In this document: positions 55,641 through 64,000 of the stretch, piece by piece
Layout: each line of letters begins with the position of its first letter
Numbering within the stretch: position 1 is the first letter of the stretch
Assembly (NCBI RefSeq): GCF_002234615.1
Contig: NZ_NMQW01000005.1
Location: forward strand, 62,001-126,000
Source: Paenibacillus rigui
GTDB lineage: Bacteria > Bacillota > Bacilli > Paenibacillales > NBRC-103111
DNA length: 64,000 nucleotides
Direction: 5' to 3'
Translations under genes and position numbers: made by a program
The notes under the pieces: model-generated
Database searches by the model: none
What the model was told of the DNA's origin: nothing
What the model saw: only the letters and a program-made list of their open reading frames with translations

Positions 55641-56621
55641 ATGACAATGAAACGATTGCTTATAGATACCGACACGGCGGGAGATGACGCCACCTCCTTG
55701 TTATTTGCTCTCCGCTGGCCCGGCGTCAAGCTGGAGGCCATTACTACCGTGGCAGGGAACGTCCCCCTTGATTTGTGCACGCGGAACGCACTGTTGACCG
55801 TTGAGAAATTCGCGGAAGGCACGCCTGTCCCCGTCTATCCGGGCTGCGACAAGCCGCTGCTTCGCCCTCAGCTGCTCGCTTCCTTCGTGCATGGATCCGA
55901 TGGAATGGGAGAAAGCCATTTTCCCGATCCTACACTGCAGCCCGAGGCGGAGCATGGTGCGAATGCGATCGTGAGGCTGGTCAACCGGTATCCCGGCGAG
56001 CTGGAAATCGTCGCTCACGGCCCGCTGACGAATCTGGCGGTAGCTTACAAGCTCGACCCGACCATCGTCCACAAGGTCAAGCATGTATGGATCATGGGAG
56101 GAACGAGGCATTTCCAGGGAAATATAACGCCTTCGGCGGAATTTAATTTTTATGCGGACCCGGATGCGGCACAAATCGTGCTCCAGGCGGGATTCCCGGT
56201 TACGACGGTGGGCTGGGATATTACGTGCCTATACAGCCTGGTTGGCGGGGAGGATTTGGACATGCTGCAGCAGATCGATACGCCGGCCTCCCATTTTTAT
56301 CATCAAATTAACCGATCCGCGCTGCAGTTCAATCGGGAGTTCGGCGGTCTGGACGGCATTACGCACCCGGATTCGATCACGACGGCGATCTGCATCCGCC
56401 CTGAATTAATGACCAAGTCGGCGCGATACTACGTCGAGGTGGAATGTCATAGCGAGCAAAATCGCGGATATGTCGCGATGGATACCCGCCCGCATCCGGA
56501 GCCCAACCCATTCTGGAAAGGCGGGCCGCCGAATGCGGAGGTATGCCTGGAGGTGGACTACAAGCGATTCGTGCGCATGCTTGAGGCCATGCTAAGCGGC
56601 AGCTATGGACAATTTGAGTAA
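55641..56621 (+). CDS. Nucleoside hydrolase (IunH family)
   Basis: A 326-residue calcium-dependent N-ribohydrolase that splits nucleosides into ribose and base. The metal and ribose motif is DTDTAGDD at 9-16, and the second ligand region includes EFNFYADPDAA. The C-terminal aspartate is within GGLDGITHPDS. It starts 21 bases after the GntR gene and is surely co-transcribed. It has no signal peptide, so it acts inside the cell. The base preference cannot be told from sequence. Confidence 0.93.
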   Translation: MTMKRLLIDTDTAGDDATSLLFALRWPGVKLEAITTVAGNVPLDLCTRNALLTVEKFAEGTPVPVYPGCDKPLLRPQLLASFVHGSDGMGESHFPDPTLQPEAEHGANAIVRLVNRYPGELEIVAHGPLTNLAVAYKLDPTIVHKVKHVWIMGGTRHFQGNITPSAEFNFYADPDAAQIVLQAGFPVTTVGWDITCLYSLVGGEDLDMLQQIDTPASHFYHQINRSALQFNREFGGLDGITHPDSITTAICIRPELMTKSARYYVEVECHSEQNRGYVAMDTRPHPEPNPFWKGGPPNAEVCLEVDYKRFVRMLEAMLSGSYGQFE

Positions 56622-56656
56622 CGAAAGGGATCCTAATTATACTAGGGGGAATCGGC

Positions 56657-57595
56657 ATGGAATGGCAGCAATTGGAGTACTTTTGTCTTGCCGGGCATTT
56701 GGAGCATATGACGGCTGCAGCCAAGCATTTATCCGTGACCCAATCTGCGCTTAGCCGTTCGATATCCCGTCTGGAGAAGGAGTTGGGCGTTCCCTTATTC
56801 GACAGACACGGCCGTTCCATCAAGCTGAACCGGTACGGCCGGTTATTTTTGAAGCATGTCGACAGTATGATGAGAGAATTTGAGGCTGCGCAGCAGGAGC
56901 TGCAGTGGATGACGAGGCCGGAGTCAGATGAAATCGCGGTCGGCTTCCTGCAGGCAATCAGCCCCCATACCCTGCCTGAGCTATTGCAGGCTTACCGGAT
57001 GGAAAGCCCGGATCCGCGGTTTCAATTTTACCAGAATGATGCTGCGGCCTTGCTTGAGCAGCTGAGGCGCAAGGAAATTGACTTATGTATGGTGGAGAAG
57101 CCATCCGTCCCTTCCCCTTCCTTGCAATGGGTGAGGCTGTGGAGTGAACCTATGTATATCGCTGTACCTATTGACCATAGACTGGCCAAAAAATCCGCCG
57201 TCCGGCTGGAGGAGATCGCCGAAGAGCAATGGATTGCATTCAAGGCAGGGCACGATCTTCGCACAGAAGCGGATCGGGTGCTATCGGAAGCAGGCGTCGC
57301 CCCTCAGGTTGTATTCGAAGGGGATGAGCTGCAAACCGTTATAAGTCTGGTCTCTTCCGGTCTTGGCGTAGCTATCGTACCGGGGTTGCGCGGGCTGGAC
57401 AAGAAAAAGCTTGCTCTGCTTCCCATCACATGGCCCGTATGCACTAGACAAATAGGCATTGCCTGGATCGAGGGAAGATCCCTGTCCCCTTCAACCTTAC
57501 ATTTTCTTCAATACGTCATTGATTATTTTCATAAAAATCGGGCTGCACAGGAAGTCCCATTAAAGCACGCAAGCTATGCCGCGGGCTCAGGCTAA
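56657..57595 (+). CDS. LysR-family transcriptional regulator
   Basis: A 312-residue regulator. The N-terminal helix-turn-helix reads MTAAAKHLSVTQSALSRSI (18-36), followed by the linker helix and a periplasmic-binding-type effector domain. A GGGGG ribosome site precedes the ATG. It lies 35 bases after the nucleoside hydrolase on the same strand, so it may be the last gene of the salvage locus and adds a second regulator to it. Confidence 0.92.
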   Translation: MEWQQLEYFCLAGHLEHMTAAAKHLSVTQSALSRSISRLEKELGVPLFDRHGRSIKLNRYGRLFLKHVDSMMREFEAAQQELQWMTRPESDEIAVGFLQAISPHTLPELLQAYRMESPDPRFQFYQNDAAALLEQLRRKEIDLCMVEKPSVPSPSLQWVRLWSEPMYIAVPIDHRLAKKSAVRLEEIAEEQWIAFKAGHDLRTEADRVLSEAGVAPQVVFEGDELQTVISLVSSGLGVAIVPGLRGLDKKKLALLPITWPVCTRQIGIAWIEGRSLSPSTLHFLQYVIDYFHKNRAAQEVPLKHASYAAGSG

Positions 57596-57697
57596 TGATG
57601 GATGCTGCCGGAAAGCAGCGGCTGTGCCGACCTGCAAGAAGATGACGCATAGCTCAAAGTGCCGCGATACGTATCAAAGCCCTGCCATCCAAATTGT

Positions 57698-57745
57698 TGA
57701 AAAAATAAAGGTATGCCGGGTCCATCGACCTGACATACCTTTATT
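57698..57745 (-). terminator. trxB terminator
   Basis: A perfect 12-bp stem (AATAAAGGTATG with CATACCTTTATT) has an A run on its left that becomes a U-tract for the minus-strand trxB transcript. It may also stop the convergent LysR transcript. Confidence 0.8.
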
Positions 57746-57758
57746 GATGGGAATAGGA

Positions 57759-58709
57759 TTACACTGTCGTTGTGGAAGCTTCATGGTGCTCTACGGATTC
57801 CAGGTAGCGCTCGCTGTCGAGGGCAGCCATACAACCGGTTCCCGCTGCGCTAATCGCTTGACGGTAGCGGTTGTCCTGCACGTCGCCGCAGGCGAACACA
57901 CCGGGAACGTTCGTTTCTGTCGTACCGGGATTGACGACCAGATAGCCATTCTCGTCGGTCGTCAATTGACCTTCGAGAAACCCCGTATTCGGTCTATGTC
58001 CGATCGCTACGAAGATCCCGTCCGTTTCGATGATTTCCTCTTCCCCGGTTTCATTATTTCTTACCTTCAGCCCGGTTACGCCGCGCTCACCGCTGACGAC
58101 CTCCAGTGGAGTCCGGTTTAGGCTCCAGCTGATTTTGGCATTGCCGCGTGCGCGGTCCTGCATAATTTTCGAGGCGCGCAGCTCGCTGCGGCGGTTCACC
58201 AGAACGACCTCGGACGCAAAGCGGGTCAAGAAATTCGCTTCCTCCATGGCGGAGTCGCCTCCACCGATGACGATGATCTTTTTGTTGCGGAAAAAGAAGC
58301 CGTCGCATGTCGCACAGGTGCTGACCCCGCGGCCGACATTTTCTTTTTCCCCCGGGATGCCCAAATATTTCGCGGACGCCCCAGTGGAAACGATAACCGT
58401 TTCCGTTTGAATTTCGCCAAGCCCTTCGACCGTTAGTGTAAAAGGACGTTTCGATAAGTCCGCTTTGTTCACCCAGCCGGTTTTGAATTCGGCGCCGAAC
58501 CGTTCGGCCTGCTTGCGCATGTTATCCATTAATTCCGGCCCCATAATGCCCTGTGGAAAGCCCGGGAAATTTTCGACCTCGGTCGTTGTGGTCAACTGGC
58601 CGCCTGGTTCCGGACCCTCGATGATCAGTGGGTTTAGGTTAGCTCTTGCCAAATAAATAGCTGCTGTCAGGCCCGCAGGCCCGGTTCCGATAATAACGGA
58701 TTTATACAT
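57759..58709 (-). CDS. trxB: Thioredoxin-disulfide reductase
   Basis: A 316-residue FAD/NADPH enzyme that reduces thioredoxin. The FAD motif is GTGPAGLTAA (8-17), the redox pair is CATC (Cys132, Cys135), the NADPH motif is GGGDSAMEEA (149-158), and the C-terminal FAD segment is FACGDVQD. AAGGAGTG is 7 nt before the ATG. It stands alone between its terminator and a likely promoter. Confidence 0.97.
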   Translation of the reverse strand: MYKSVIIGTGPAGLTAAIYLARANLNPLIIEGPEPGGQLTTTTEVENFPGFPQGIMGPELMDNMRKQAERFGAEFKTGWVNKADLSKRPFTLTVEGLGEIQTETVIVSTGASAKYLGIPGEKENVGRGVSTCATCDGFFFRNKKIIVIGGGDSAMEEANFLTRFASEVVLVNRRSELRASKIMQDRARGNAKISWSLNRTPLEVVSGERGVTGLKVRNNETGEEEIIETDGIFVAIGHRPNTGFLEGQLTTDENGYLVVNPGTTETNVPGVFACGDVQDNRYRQAISAAGTGCMAALDSERYLESVEHHEASTTTV

Positions 58710-58760
58710 TCGAATCCACTCCTTACTTATCGCTCAATTGATATGATTTCTTATAGGAGT

Positions 58761-58788
58761 ATCATAACGCTTCAGCGCAAAGTTTGAA
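58761..58788 (-). promoter_or_regulatory. Candidate trxB promoter
   Basis: On the minus strand TTCAAA (58783-58788) and TATGAT (58761-58766) are separated by 16 bases, about 50 bases upstream of trxB. Confidence 0.4.
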
Positions 58789-58874
58789 TGAAGATCCGAT
58801 GAAATTATGATGAAGGTCTGATGAAGAATAGAGAATTCCAGGCTGCCATGCCCTATTGCGCCCAACAAACAGCC

Positions 58875-61016
58875 TTAACCTTTCGGCACCCACCAGTTCC
58901 ATTGCCCGAGCAGCTTCATCAAAGACGGCACCACCATCAGCCGGATCAGCGTAGCGTCGATCATGATGGCAGTGGCAATGCCGATCCCCAGCTGCCTCAC
59001 ACCGATCACGTCGCCGAAGGCAAAAGGGACGGTAACAGCTATCATCATGGCCGCCGCCGATGTGATGATCCGGCTGGTCGATACAAGGCCCTCGCGGACT
59101 GCGAGGTCATTATCGCCGGTTTGCCGGTAAGCCTCCGCCATGCGCGCCAGCAAAAACACACCGTAATCCATGCTGATTCCGAATACCAGGCCGAATATAA
59201 ATATAGGAATCATCACGGCGATTCTACCGGGCTCCAGGCCGGGCAGCTCCTGCTGAAAAATCCATGTCAGCACGCCGAAGGCGGCTCCCAGGCTGAGAAA
59301 ATTCATCATTAAGGCTTTGATCGGGAGAAGGACCGAACGAAAAGCGAGGAACAGAACCATATAATTGCCGATGATGATAAATAAAAGCACACTGCCCGCA
59401 TGACCTGTTATCGCATCGAATATTTCCTGCTGGTATTTAACCTCTCCGCCCAATCGGTAAGTCAACGCGGAGCCGTTCATCTCATAGGGCCCGTCTCGCA
59501 CCCACGCCATTGCTGCCTTGGAATCCGGCTTTCCCTGCAGCGTTACTTGAATGAGCATCCGGTGAGGCGGAACATAAGGCGCAATGGCCTGCTGGTGCTG
59601 CGGACCGGAGGCAAGCACTGCAAGCTGCTTCGACTTCAGCATGCCGAGGGATGAGAACACCGAGTCCACCCGGAGCACCCCGGGGTCTCGCTCCAGCCGC
59701 TGCACGAAAGCGTAAGCCTCCCGCCAATGCCGCGGCTCCAAGGCCTGCCCTGAAGCCGTCTCTGCAAGCACATAGACCCGAGACGATTCCGGGGGCTGAA
59801 AGTTCTTTTGAAAGGCCTCCATCGCCTGTCGGGATACGCTCCTGTCAGGTAAGGATGAGGCATCGGGAATAGCCAGCTCCATCCGGGCCAAGGGAAGCAA
59901 GCAAGCGAGCAGCAGCAGGCAGGCCATCGCCAATATGCATTTGGGGCGCCGCATGACGAAGTCGGCCCAGATCGCCCAATGCTTCTTGCTCCGCTCCACG
60001 GGCCGCCGGCGCAGCTCTGCTTCAAGCACCGGGCCGAGCAGCACCAGCAGCGAAGGAAGAAGGGTCAGCGCGATCAGCGCAGACAGGGCGGTCACAACCA
60101 TAGCCCCTAACGCAACCGTTGTAAAGATAGGCAGCGGTATCCATAGCAGGCCGACCAGCCCCAGCATAACACAGCAGGCGGACACCGCTACCGCCTTGCC
60201 TGCCGTCCGCATCGTCATGGCCATCGCTTGGTTCACCATGGCCGGCGCACGGCGCAGCTCCTCACGAAACCGGCTGACCATCATCAAAGCGAAATCAATA
60301 CCGAGCGCCAGCCCTGCCATCGGTATAACGTTCAGGACAAAATGAGAAAGCTCCACCCGGGTCCCTATTCCATACATGATCCCCATCGTTCCCGCAACGG
60401 CTGCAACCCCTGTAACGACAGGAATCGCAGCAGCCCGCAGCCCCCCGAAAGCGAACCATAATATCAAAAATGCCACCGGAAGCCCGATCAGCTCCGCTTG
60501 CTTTAAATCATGCTCGCTGGACCGGTTCACTTCCTCCTGAACGACAGCTTGGCCTGTCAGGGTCACGGCTATGTCCGGCGACGGGGGCAGTTTTTGCTGC
60601 AACGCTTTGAGCACCGGCTTCATTTGATACGGCTTCTGCTCAAAGGAAAGCAGCGCGTAGGCGTAACGGCCGGCCAGCATGCCCTGCTGCTCAAGCGGAG
60701 ATTGAATGGCAGACAATCCCTTGATGTCTGCAGCTTGGGTCAATGTCTGTGCAATGTGCTGCCGGAAGACCGCATCGGAGACGGTCCGCTTTTTCTCGAA
60801 CATGACGATAACCGGGCTATGGGACATTCGAAAATCCGCCGACATCGTCTTCTCTACATAGGCATAATCCCCACCTGTTGGGGTTAAGCCATGGTCTTTC
60901 AAGACGTCAGGAAGCTTCCATGCATGGAAACCGAACCCAATGAAAAAAGCGATCCATAACAACAGGATCGTTCTTGGATAGCGAAGGGAAATGAAGGTTA
61001 ACCACCGGAACCCCAT
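58875..61016 (-). CDS. MMPL/RND-type lipid or polyketide exporter
   Basis: A 713-residue membrane protein with the two-repeat MMPL layout: an N-terminal helix, a large extracellular loop (about 40-165), a first helix bundle, a second extracellular loop (about 375-520) and a second bundle. Typical segments are MAGLALGIDFALMMVSRFREE and IFGLVFGISMDYGVFLLARM. MMPL proteins export lipids and polyketide lipids. It is the last gene of the type III polyketide operon, so it probably exports or places that product. ATG 61016 has better ribosome-site spacing than ATG 61022. Confidence 0.9.
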   Translation of the reverse strand: MGFRWLTFISLRYPRTILLLWIAFFIGFGFHAWKLPDVLKDHGLTPTGGDYAYVEKTMSADFRMSHSPVIVMFEKKRTVSDAVFRQHIAQTLTQAADIKGLSAIQSPLEQQGMLAGRYAYALLSFEQKPYQMKPVLKALQQKLPPSPDIAVTLTGQAVVQEEVNRSSEHDLKQAELIGLPVAFLILWFAFGGLRAAAIPVVTGVAAVAGTMGIMYGIGTRVELSHFVLNVIPMAGLALGIDFALMMVSRFREELRRAPAMVNQAMAMTMRTAGKAVAVSACCVMLGLVGLLWIPLPIFTTVALGAMVVTALSALIALTLLPSLLVLLGPVLEAELRRRPVERSKKHWAIWADFVMRRPKCILAMACLLLLACLLPLARMELAIPDASSLPDRSVSRQAMEAFQKNFQPPESSRVYVLAETASGQALEPRHWREAYAFVQRLERDPGVLRVDSVFSSLGMLKSKQLAVLASGPQHQQAIAPYVPPHRMLIQVTLQGKPDSKAAMAWVRDGPYEMNGSALTYRLGGEVKYQQEIFDAITGHAGSVLLFIIIGNYMVLFLAFRSVLLPIKALMMNFLSLGAAFGVLTWIFQQELPGLEPGRIAVMIPIFIFGLVFGISMDYGVFLLARMAEAYRQTGDNDLAVREGLVSTSRIITSAAAMMIAVTVPFAFGDVIGVRQLGIGIATAIMIDATLIRLMVVPSLMKLLGQWNWWVPKG

Positions 61017-61037
61017 GCTCATCCTCCACTCCGCCGC

Positions 61038-62201
61038 CTAACGGCCGGTATCTTTCAGACGGGTTGCATGAACCAGACGCTGCACCAGCTGCGGCGCCCA
61101 TTTCGCCGTCCGCATCAACCAGCCCGACAGCAGCGGCATATCTCCCACCGTATGAAGAATGCGTCCCCATCGCAGAGGACCGCTGCATTCCCGCTTCATC
61201 GACAGGGTATACATTTGCCTCCATTCATCCAGGGTGAGCCGTCCGCCCAGATACCCATCGGCAAGCTTGGCGCAAAGCAAAGCGGAGCGCAGCGCCATCG
61301 ACATGCCGTCACCGCAAAGCGGCGGCACCATCAGTGCAGCATCCCCTACGTGAGCGCAATCCCCCCATGGGACCGGCCTGCGGCTGAGGCGGATCGGGGC
61401 GACCGCAGCCTGGGTGCCTGGAACCGGAACCGCGCCGAAGAGCCTCTCCTTAAGCGGAGGACTGTATCTTCCCGCGTGCATCAATATGCCGAGGATGGAC
61501 TTGTCCTTGTCCTCCTCCGGGAGCCTATCCTGCTTCAACAGCGCGCATACGTTCAGCTTCCCTTCCGCAACAGGAGAGATGCCTACATAGCCGCCAGGGA
61601 CAAAATACAGCTCCACAGCAGGGTCTGCCGCCGTTCCGGTAAAATGGGATTTGACACCGACATAGACAGCACCCTGTCTTGAATTCATGCTCCGCGAAGA
61701 AGATAAAGACGAGGATCCCATCCGCGGATTCGTCCCCCAGGCGGCAACCACGGCCCTCGCCTGCATTCTCCTCGTTTGGCCTCCCTGTCTTGTTTCCAGC
61801 TCAACCCCCACGCCATGCAGGGGGGTCATCGAGGTGACGGTCGTTCCCGTCAGCACCTCGACCCCCGCCTGCGAGGCCGCCCGGTGCAGCGCGGTGTCCA
61901 GAACGAGGCGGCTTACGCCAAGCCCGGCGCCCGGCAGTGGAATATCCAAACGTGTGCCTCCACGCAGGACGAGACTGGCTTGCTCAACGCTTCGCGGTTG
62001 AAGCTCTTGCACCGCTTCAAGCAGACCCAGCTCGTCCAGTATCCCTTGAGATTCCGGGGACAAAAACTCCCCGCATACTTTATGGCGGGGGAACGTCTGA
62101 CGATCGACAAGCACGGTCCGCCACCCCAGATCGGCCATCGCTTTTGCCAGACTGCTGCCGGCCAGCCCTGCGCCGATGACCGCGATGTCATGTATGCGCA
62201 T
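61038..62201 (-). CDS. FAD-dependent oxidoreductase, geranylgeranyl-reductase family
   Basis: A 387-residue flavoprotein. The FAD motif is GAGLAGSSLA (10-19). CGEFLSPES (43-51) is a typical segment of the geranylgeranyl reductase/halogenase-like group, and HVGDAALMVPPLCGDGMSMAL is the C-terminal FAD contact. It overlaps the methyltransferase gene by 14 bases. In this operon it probably oxidises or reduces the polyketide product, for example hydroxylating or saturating an alkyl-pyrone or quinone. The substrate is inferred from context. Confidence 0.88.
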   Translation of the reverse strand: MRIHDIAVIGAGLAGSSLAKAMADLGWRTVLVDRQTFPRHKVCGEFLSPESQGILDELGLLEAVQELQPRSVEQASLVLRGGTRLDIPLPGAGLGVSRLVLDTALHRAASQAGVEVLTGTTVTSMTPLHGVGVELETRQGGQTRRMQARAVVAAWGTNPRMGSSSLSSSRSMNSRQGAVYVGVKSHFTGTAADPAVELYFVPGGYVGISPVAEGKLNVCALLKQDRLPEEDKDKSILGILMHAGRYSPPLKERLFGAVPVPGTQAAVAPIRLSRRPVPWGDCAHVGDAALMVPPLCGDGMSMALRSALLCAKLADGYLGGRLTLDEWRQMYTLSMKRECSGPLRWGRILHTVGDMPLLSGWLMRTAKWAPQLVQRLVHATRLKDTGR

Positions 62202-62913
62202 CGTCTTCAGCTCCGATCACGACCGAATATCGAAACATCGGTCTCCAGGACCAATAAAAAAAATCGGCCTGCAAAGCATCCCGAAGCTGCTGCCAGTCGG
62301 CTCCGGTAAATCCTTTGGCTACAGACAACGGTCCGTCGTGACGGATATACCGGTTTCTGGACATCAAGTGCGTCACGACCCAGACTGCGGACCACGCCAG
62401 CCAATGGCGGTGAATATCGCCGAGCACGACGCCGAGCCGGGAGGCTCTGCGCATAGCTTCGACGGCACCGACCAGCTCCCCCGCCTCGAAATGATGCGCA
62501 AGCTGCGTTGCTGTAACGATGTCCGCCGAACCGGCGTCCAACGCATACAAATCGCCGCAGGCCACCTGCACCCGCGGTTCGTCCGCGTAATACAGCTTCG
62601 CCTCTGCACAAGCTTCCTTCGTTTTATCTACCAATACGATGGTGAGGTCAAAACCTAAGCCGTCCGCCCACCGGAGCAGCTTGCGGTTCACGTCCCCGGA
62701 GCCGGAGCCGACATCGAGAACGGTCAGCTTCCGGGGCTTGCCGGCCCTTGCCCACAGCAGTCTGACTCCATGCAGTGTCGGTGCGGCCGCAGCGAATAGC
62801 CTGTTTAATCTCCGAAGCTGACGCAGCGCCTCCGTCAGCTCCGGCCCCCCTGACGAGAAATCGTCCATCAGCTCGGGACGTACCGATCTATCCTTCAGCG
62901 CCGATTCAAACAT
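62188..62913 (-). CDS. Class I SAM-dependent methyltransferase
   Basis: A 241-residue methyltransferase. The SAM motif is VLDVGSGSGDVN (about 65-76), and QLAHHF marks the post-motif helix seen in small-molecule methyltransferases. It overlaps the polyketide synthase by 8 bases and the oxidoreductase by 14. It probably methylates the type III polyketide product. Confidence 0.9.
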   Translation of the reverse strand: MFESALKDRSVRPELMDDFSSGGPELTEALRQLRRLNRLFAAAAPTLHGVRLLWARAGKPRKLTVLDVGSGSGDVNRKLLRWADGLGFDLTIVLVDKTKEACAEAKLYYADEPRVQVACGDLYALDAGSADIVTATQLAHHFEAGELVGAVEAMRRASRLGVVLGDIHRHWLAWSAVWVVTHLMSRNRYIRHDGPLSVAKGFTGADWQQLRDALQADFFYWSWRPMFRYSVVIGAEDDAHT

Positions 62914-64000
62914 AGGCGTCCTCGACCCTCTCTTCCGGCACCACGGCTTCGCCGGATACGTAGCGAAACCGGAGCAGCTCCGCTGTAAGCCCCGGCCCGA
63001 ACGCCATTGCGATCCCTTCTTCCGCCCGAATGTCTCTCTCTATCAACTGACTGCGCATTTGCTGCAGCACGAAGAGGATCGTGGCTGAGGACAAATTACC
63101 GTACCGCATCAGCACGGTTCGGCTCGGATCCACCTGTTCATCCGACAGCCCGAAGCTCGCCTGAACGGCATCGACGATGCCTTTGCCTCCCGGATGGATG
63201 GCCCACAGCTTCGGCAGCGGCTCGTCCGCGAACCAACCCTCAATTTGAGGCGGAATCAGCTCTTCGATCCGACGGGGAATTGACGGTGACAAATACAAGT
63301 TAAAGCCATGGTTGCCGACCTCCCATACCATCTCCTCGGCATACTCGGGCATCAGAACGGAACGGTCGTCCCCTAGCAGAAACATGCTTCGGTCAGCCTT
63401 GCTGCCGCTGGAGCCGGCTACGACGCATGCGGATGCCCCGTCCCCGAAAAAGGAAGCGGCATACAGATCCTCCCGCTTCGCGGACGATTGCATATGCAGC
63501 GTACATAATTCCACACAGACAACAAGCACCCTGGCAGCGGAATCCAGCCTTATCAAGTGCTGCGCCAGGCAGACCCCCTTCAGCCCTGCAGCGCATCCGA
63601 GAAAATTAAACGGGATACGCTGCACACGGCGAGACAGTCCCAAGCTCTCGGTGATCACGGCGTCCAGCCCGGGAAGAAACTGCCCCGTGCAGCTCACCGT
63701 GATCAAATGGGTGATGCCGGCTGGCTCCACGCCCGCATCCGCCAAGGCGCTGCGTGCCGCTTCCAGGCCCAGCGGCACGGCTTCGCGGCGGTATACGGCC
63801 ATGCGCTCGGCCGTCGTCGGCACGGCATCTGCCGGCGTACCGGGTGAGTAGCGGCAGCCCGCCGCCGGCTCCAAAAGCTCCGGCAAGCAGGTATAGCGGG
63901 AGTCGACCCCGCACTGCTTGAAGATCCGTTTGGCCCACCGCATCGAATCCGGGTGCTCCTGCAGCGCTTCGGCGATTCGTGCCGCCGTTTCGCCCTGATC
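62906..64000 (-). CDS. Type III polyketide synthase, N-terminus cut by window end
   Basis: 364 codons are visible; the frame is open to the right edge, so the start lies outside. The Cys-His-Asn triad of chalcone-synthase-like enzymes is present: FLGCAAGLKG with the acyl cysteine, AIHPGGKGI with the histidine, and RYGNLSSATI with the asparagine. AFGPGLTAE is the conserved C-terminal segment. The enzyme condenses malonyl-CoA on an acyl starter, typically making alkyl-pyrones or resorcinols in Bacillales. It opens the visible operon with the methyltransferase, FAD enzyme and MMPL exporter. Confidence 0.95.
   Translation of the reverse strand, partial: DQGETAARIAEALQEHPDSMRWAKRIFKQCGVDSRYTCLPELLEPAAGCRYSPGTPADAVPTTAERMAVYRREAVPLGLEAARSALADAGVEPAGITHLITVSCTGQFLPGLDAVITESLGLSRRVQRIPFNFLGCAAGLKGVCLAQHLIRLDSAARVLVVCVELCTLHMQSSAKREDLYAASFFGDGASACVVAGSSGSKADRSMFLLGDDRSVLMPEYAEEMVWEVGNHGFNLYLSPSIPRRIEELIPPQIEGWFADEPLPKLWAIHPGGKGIVDAVQASFGLSDEQVDPSRTVLMRYGNLSSATILFVLQQMRSQLIERDIRAEEGIAMAFGPGLTAELLRFRYVSGEAVVPEERVEDAYV

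Overview
The window looks like a chromosomal segment of a Paenibacillus-type Firmicute. The evidence is lipoprotein-dependent CUT1 sugar importers that lack their own ATPase, YesM/YesN-like two-component and AraC/LacI regulators, a split gcvPA/gcvPB, strong AAGGAGG-type ribosome sites, and a large carbohydrate-active enzyme load. No rRNA, tRNA, CRISPR array or intact insertion sequence was seen.

Layout. (1) 1-5697: a truncated membrane sensor/regulator diverges from a three-gene importer (two permeases, lipoprotein) and a GH43-like hydrolase. (2) 5796-32212: a co-directional minus-strand block of 20 genes, the core of the window. It holds two CUT1 importers, a YesM/YesN-like pair, intracellular glycoside hydrolases (one GH127-like, one GH78, three DUF5060/DUF4038 apiosidase-like), a sugar isomerase, an FGGY kinase, a split transketolase, an Asp/Glu-racemase-like protein, a RuBisCO-like protein and a DUF1537 kinase. 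A divergent LacI regulator (32695) faces it across a region with a perfect cre and several AACTAAA/TTTAGTT palindromes. Isomerase, FGGY kinase and two-subunit transketolase match the known non-oxidative D-apiose route; RuBisCO-like protein and DUF1537 kinase match the lower part of the known D-apionate routes. With apiosidase-like hydrolases, rhamnosidase and an arabinofuranosidase-like enzyme, the block reads as an importer-fed system for apiose-containing pectin fragments such as rhamnogalacturonan II. This is inference.

(3) 33961-38567: glycine cleavage genes, with gcvH divergent from gcvT-gcvPA-gcvPB. (4) 38713-42414: an MFS transporter, an APH-fold kinase, a decayed prenyltransferase-like gene and an AT-rich small gene. 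(5) 42647-51622: two secreted pectate lyases (PL1 and PL9) sharing the same N-terminal module and TP-repeat linker, flanking a GtrA/GT2/GT-C surface-glycosylation trio. (6) 52333-57595: an orphan NMT1-like lipoprotein, amidohydrolase, GntR regulator, nucleoside hydrolase and LysR regulator, probably a nucleoside/base salvage locus. (7) 57759-58709: trxB. (8) 58875-64000: a tightly overlapping operon of type III polyketide synthase (cut by the window end), methyltransferase, FAD reductase and MMPL exporter.

The secreted lyases could supply oligosaccharides, the importers bring them in, and the signal-peptide-free hydrolases finish the job in the cytoplasm. All three CUT1 importers need an ATPase encoded elsewhere. 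Many starts were moved from the longest reading frame to a start codon with a well-spaced ribosome site.
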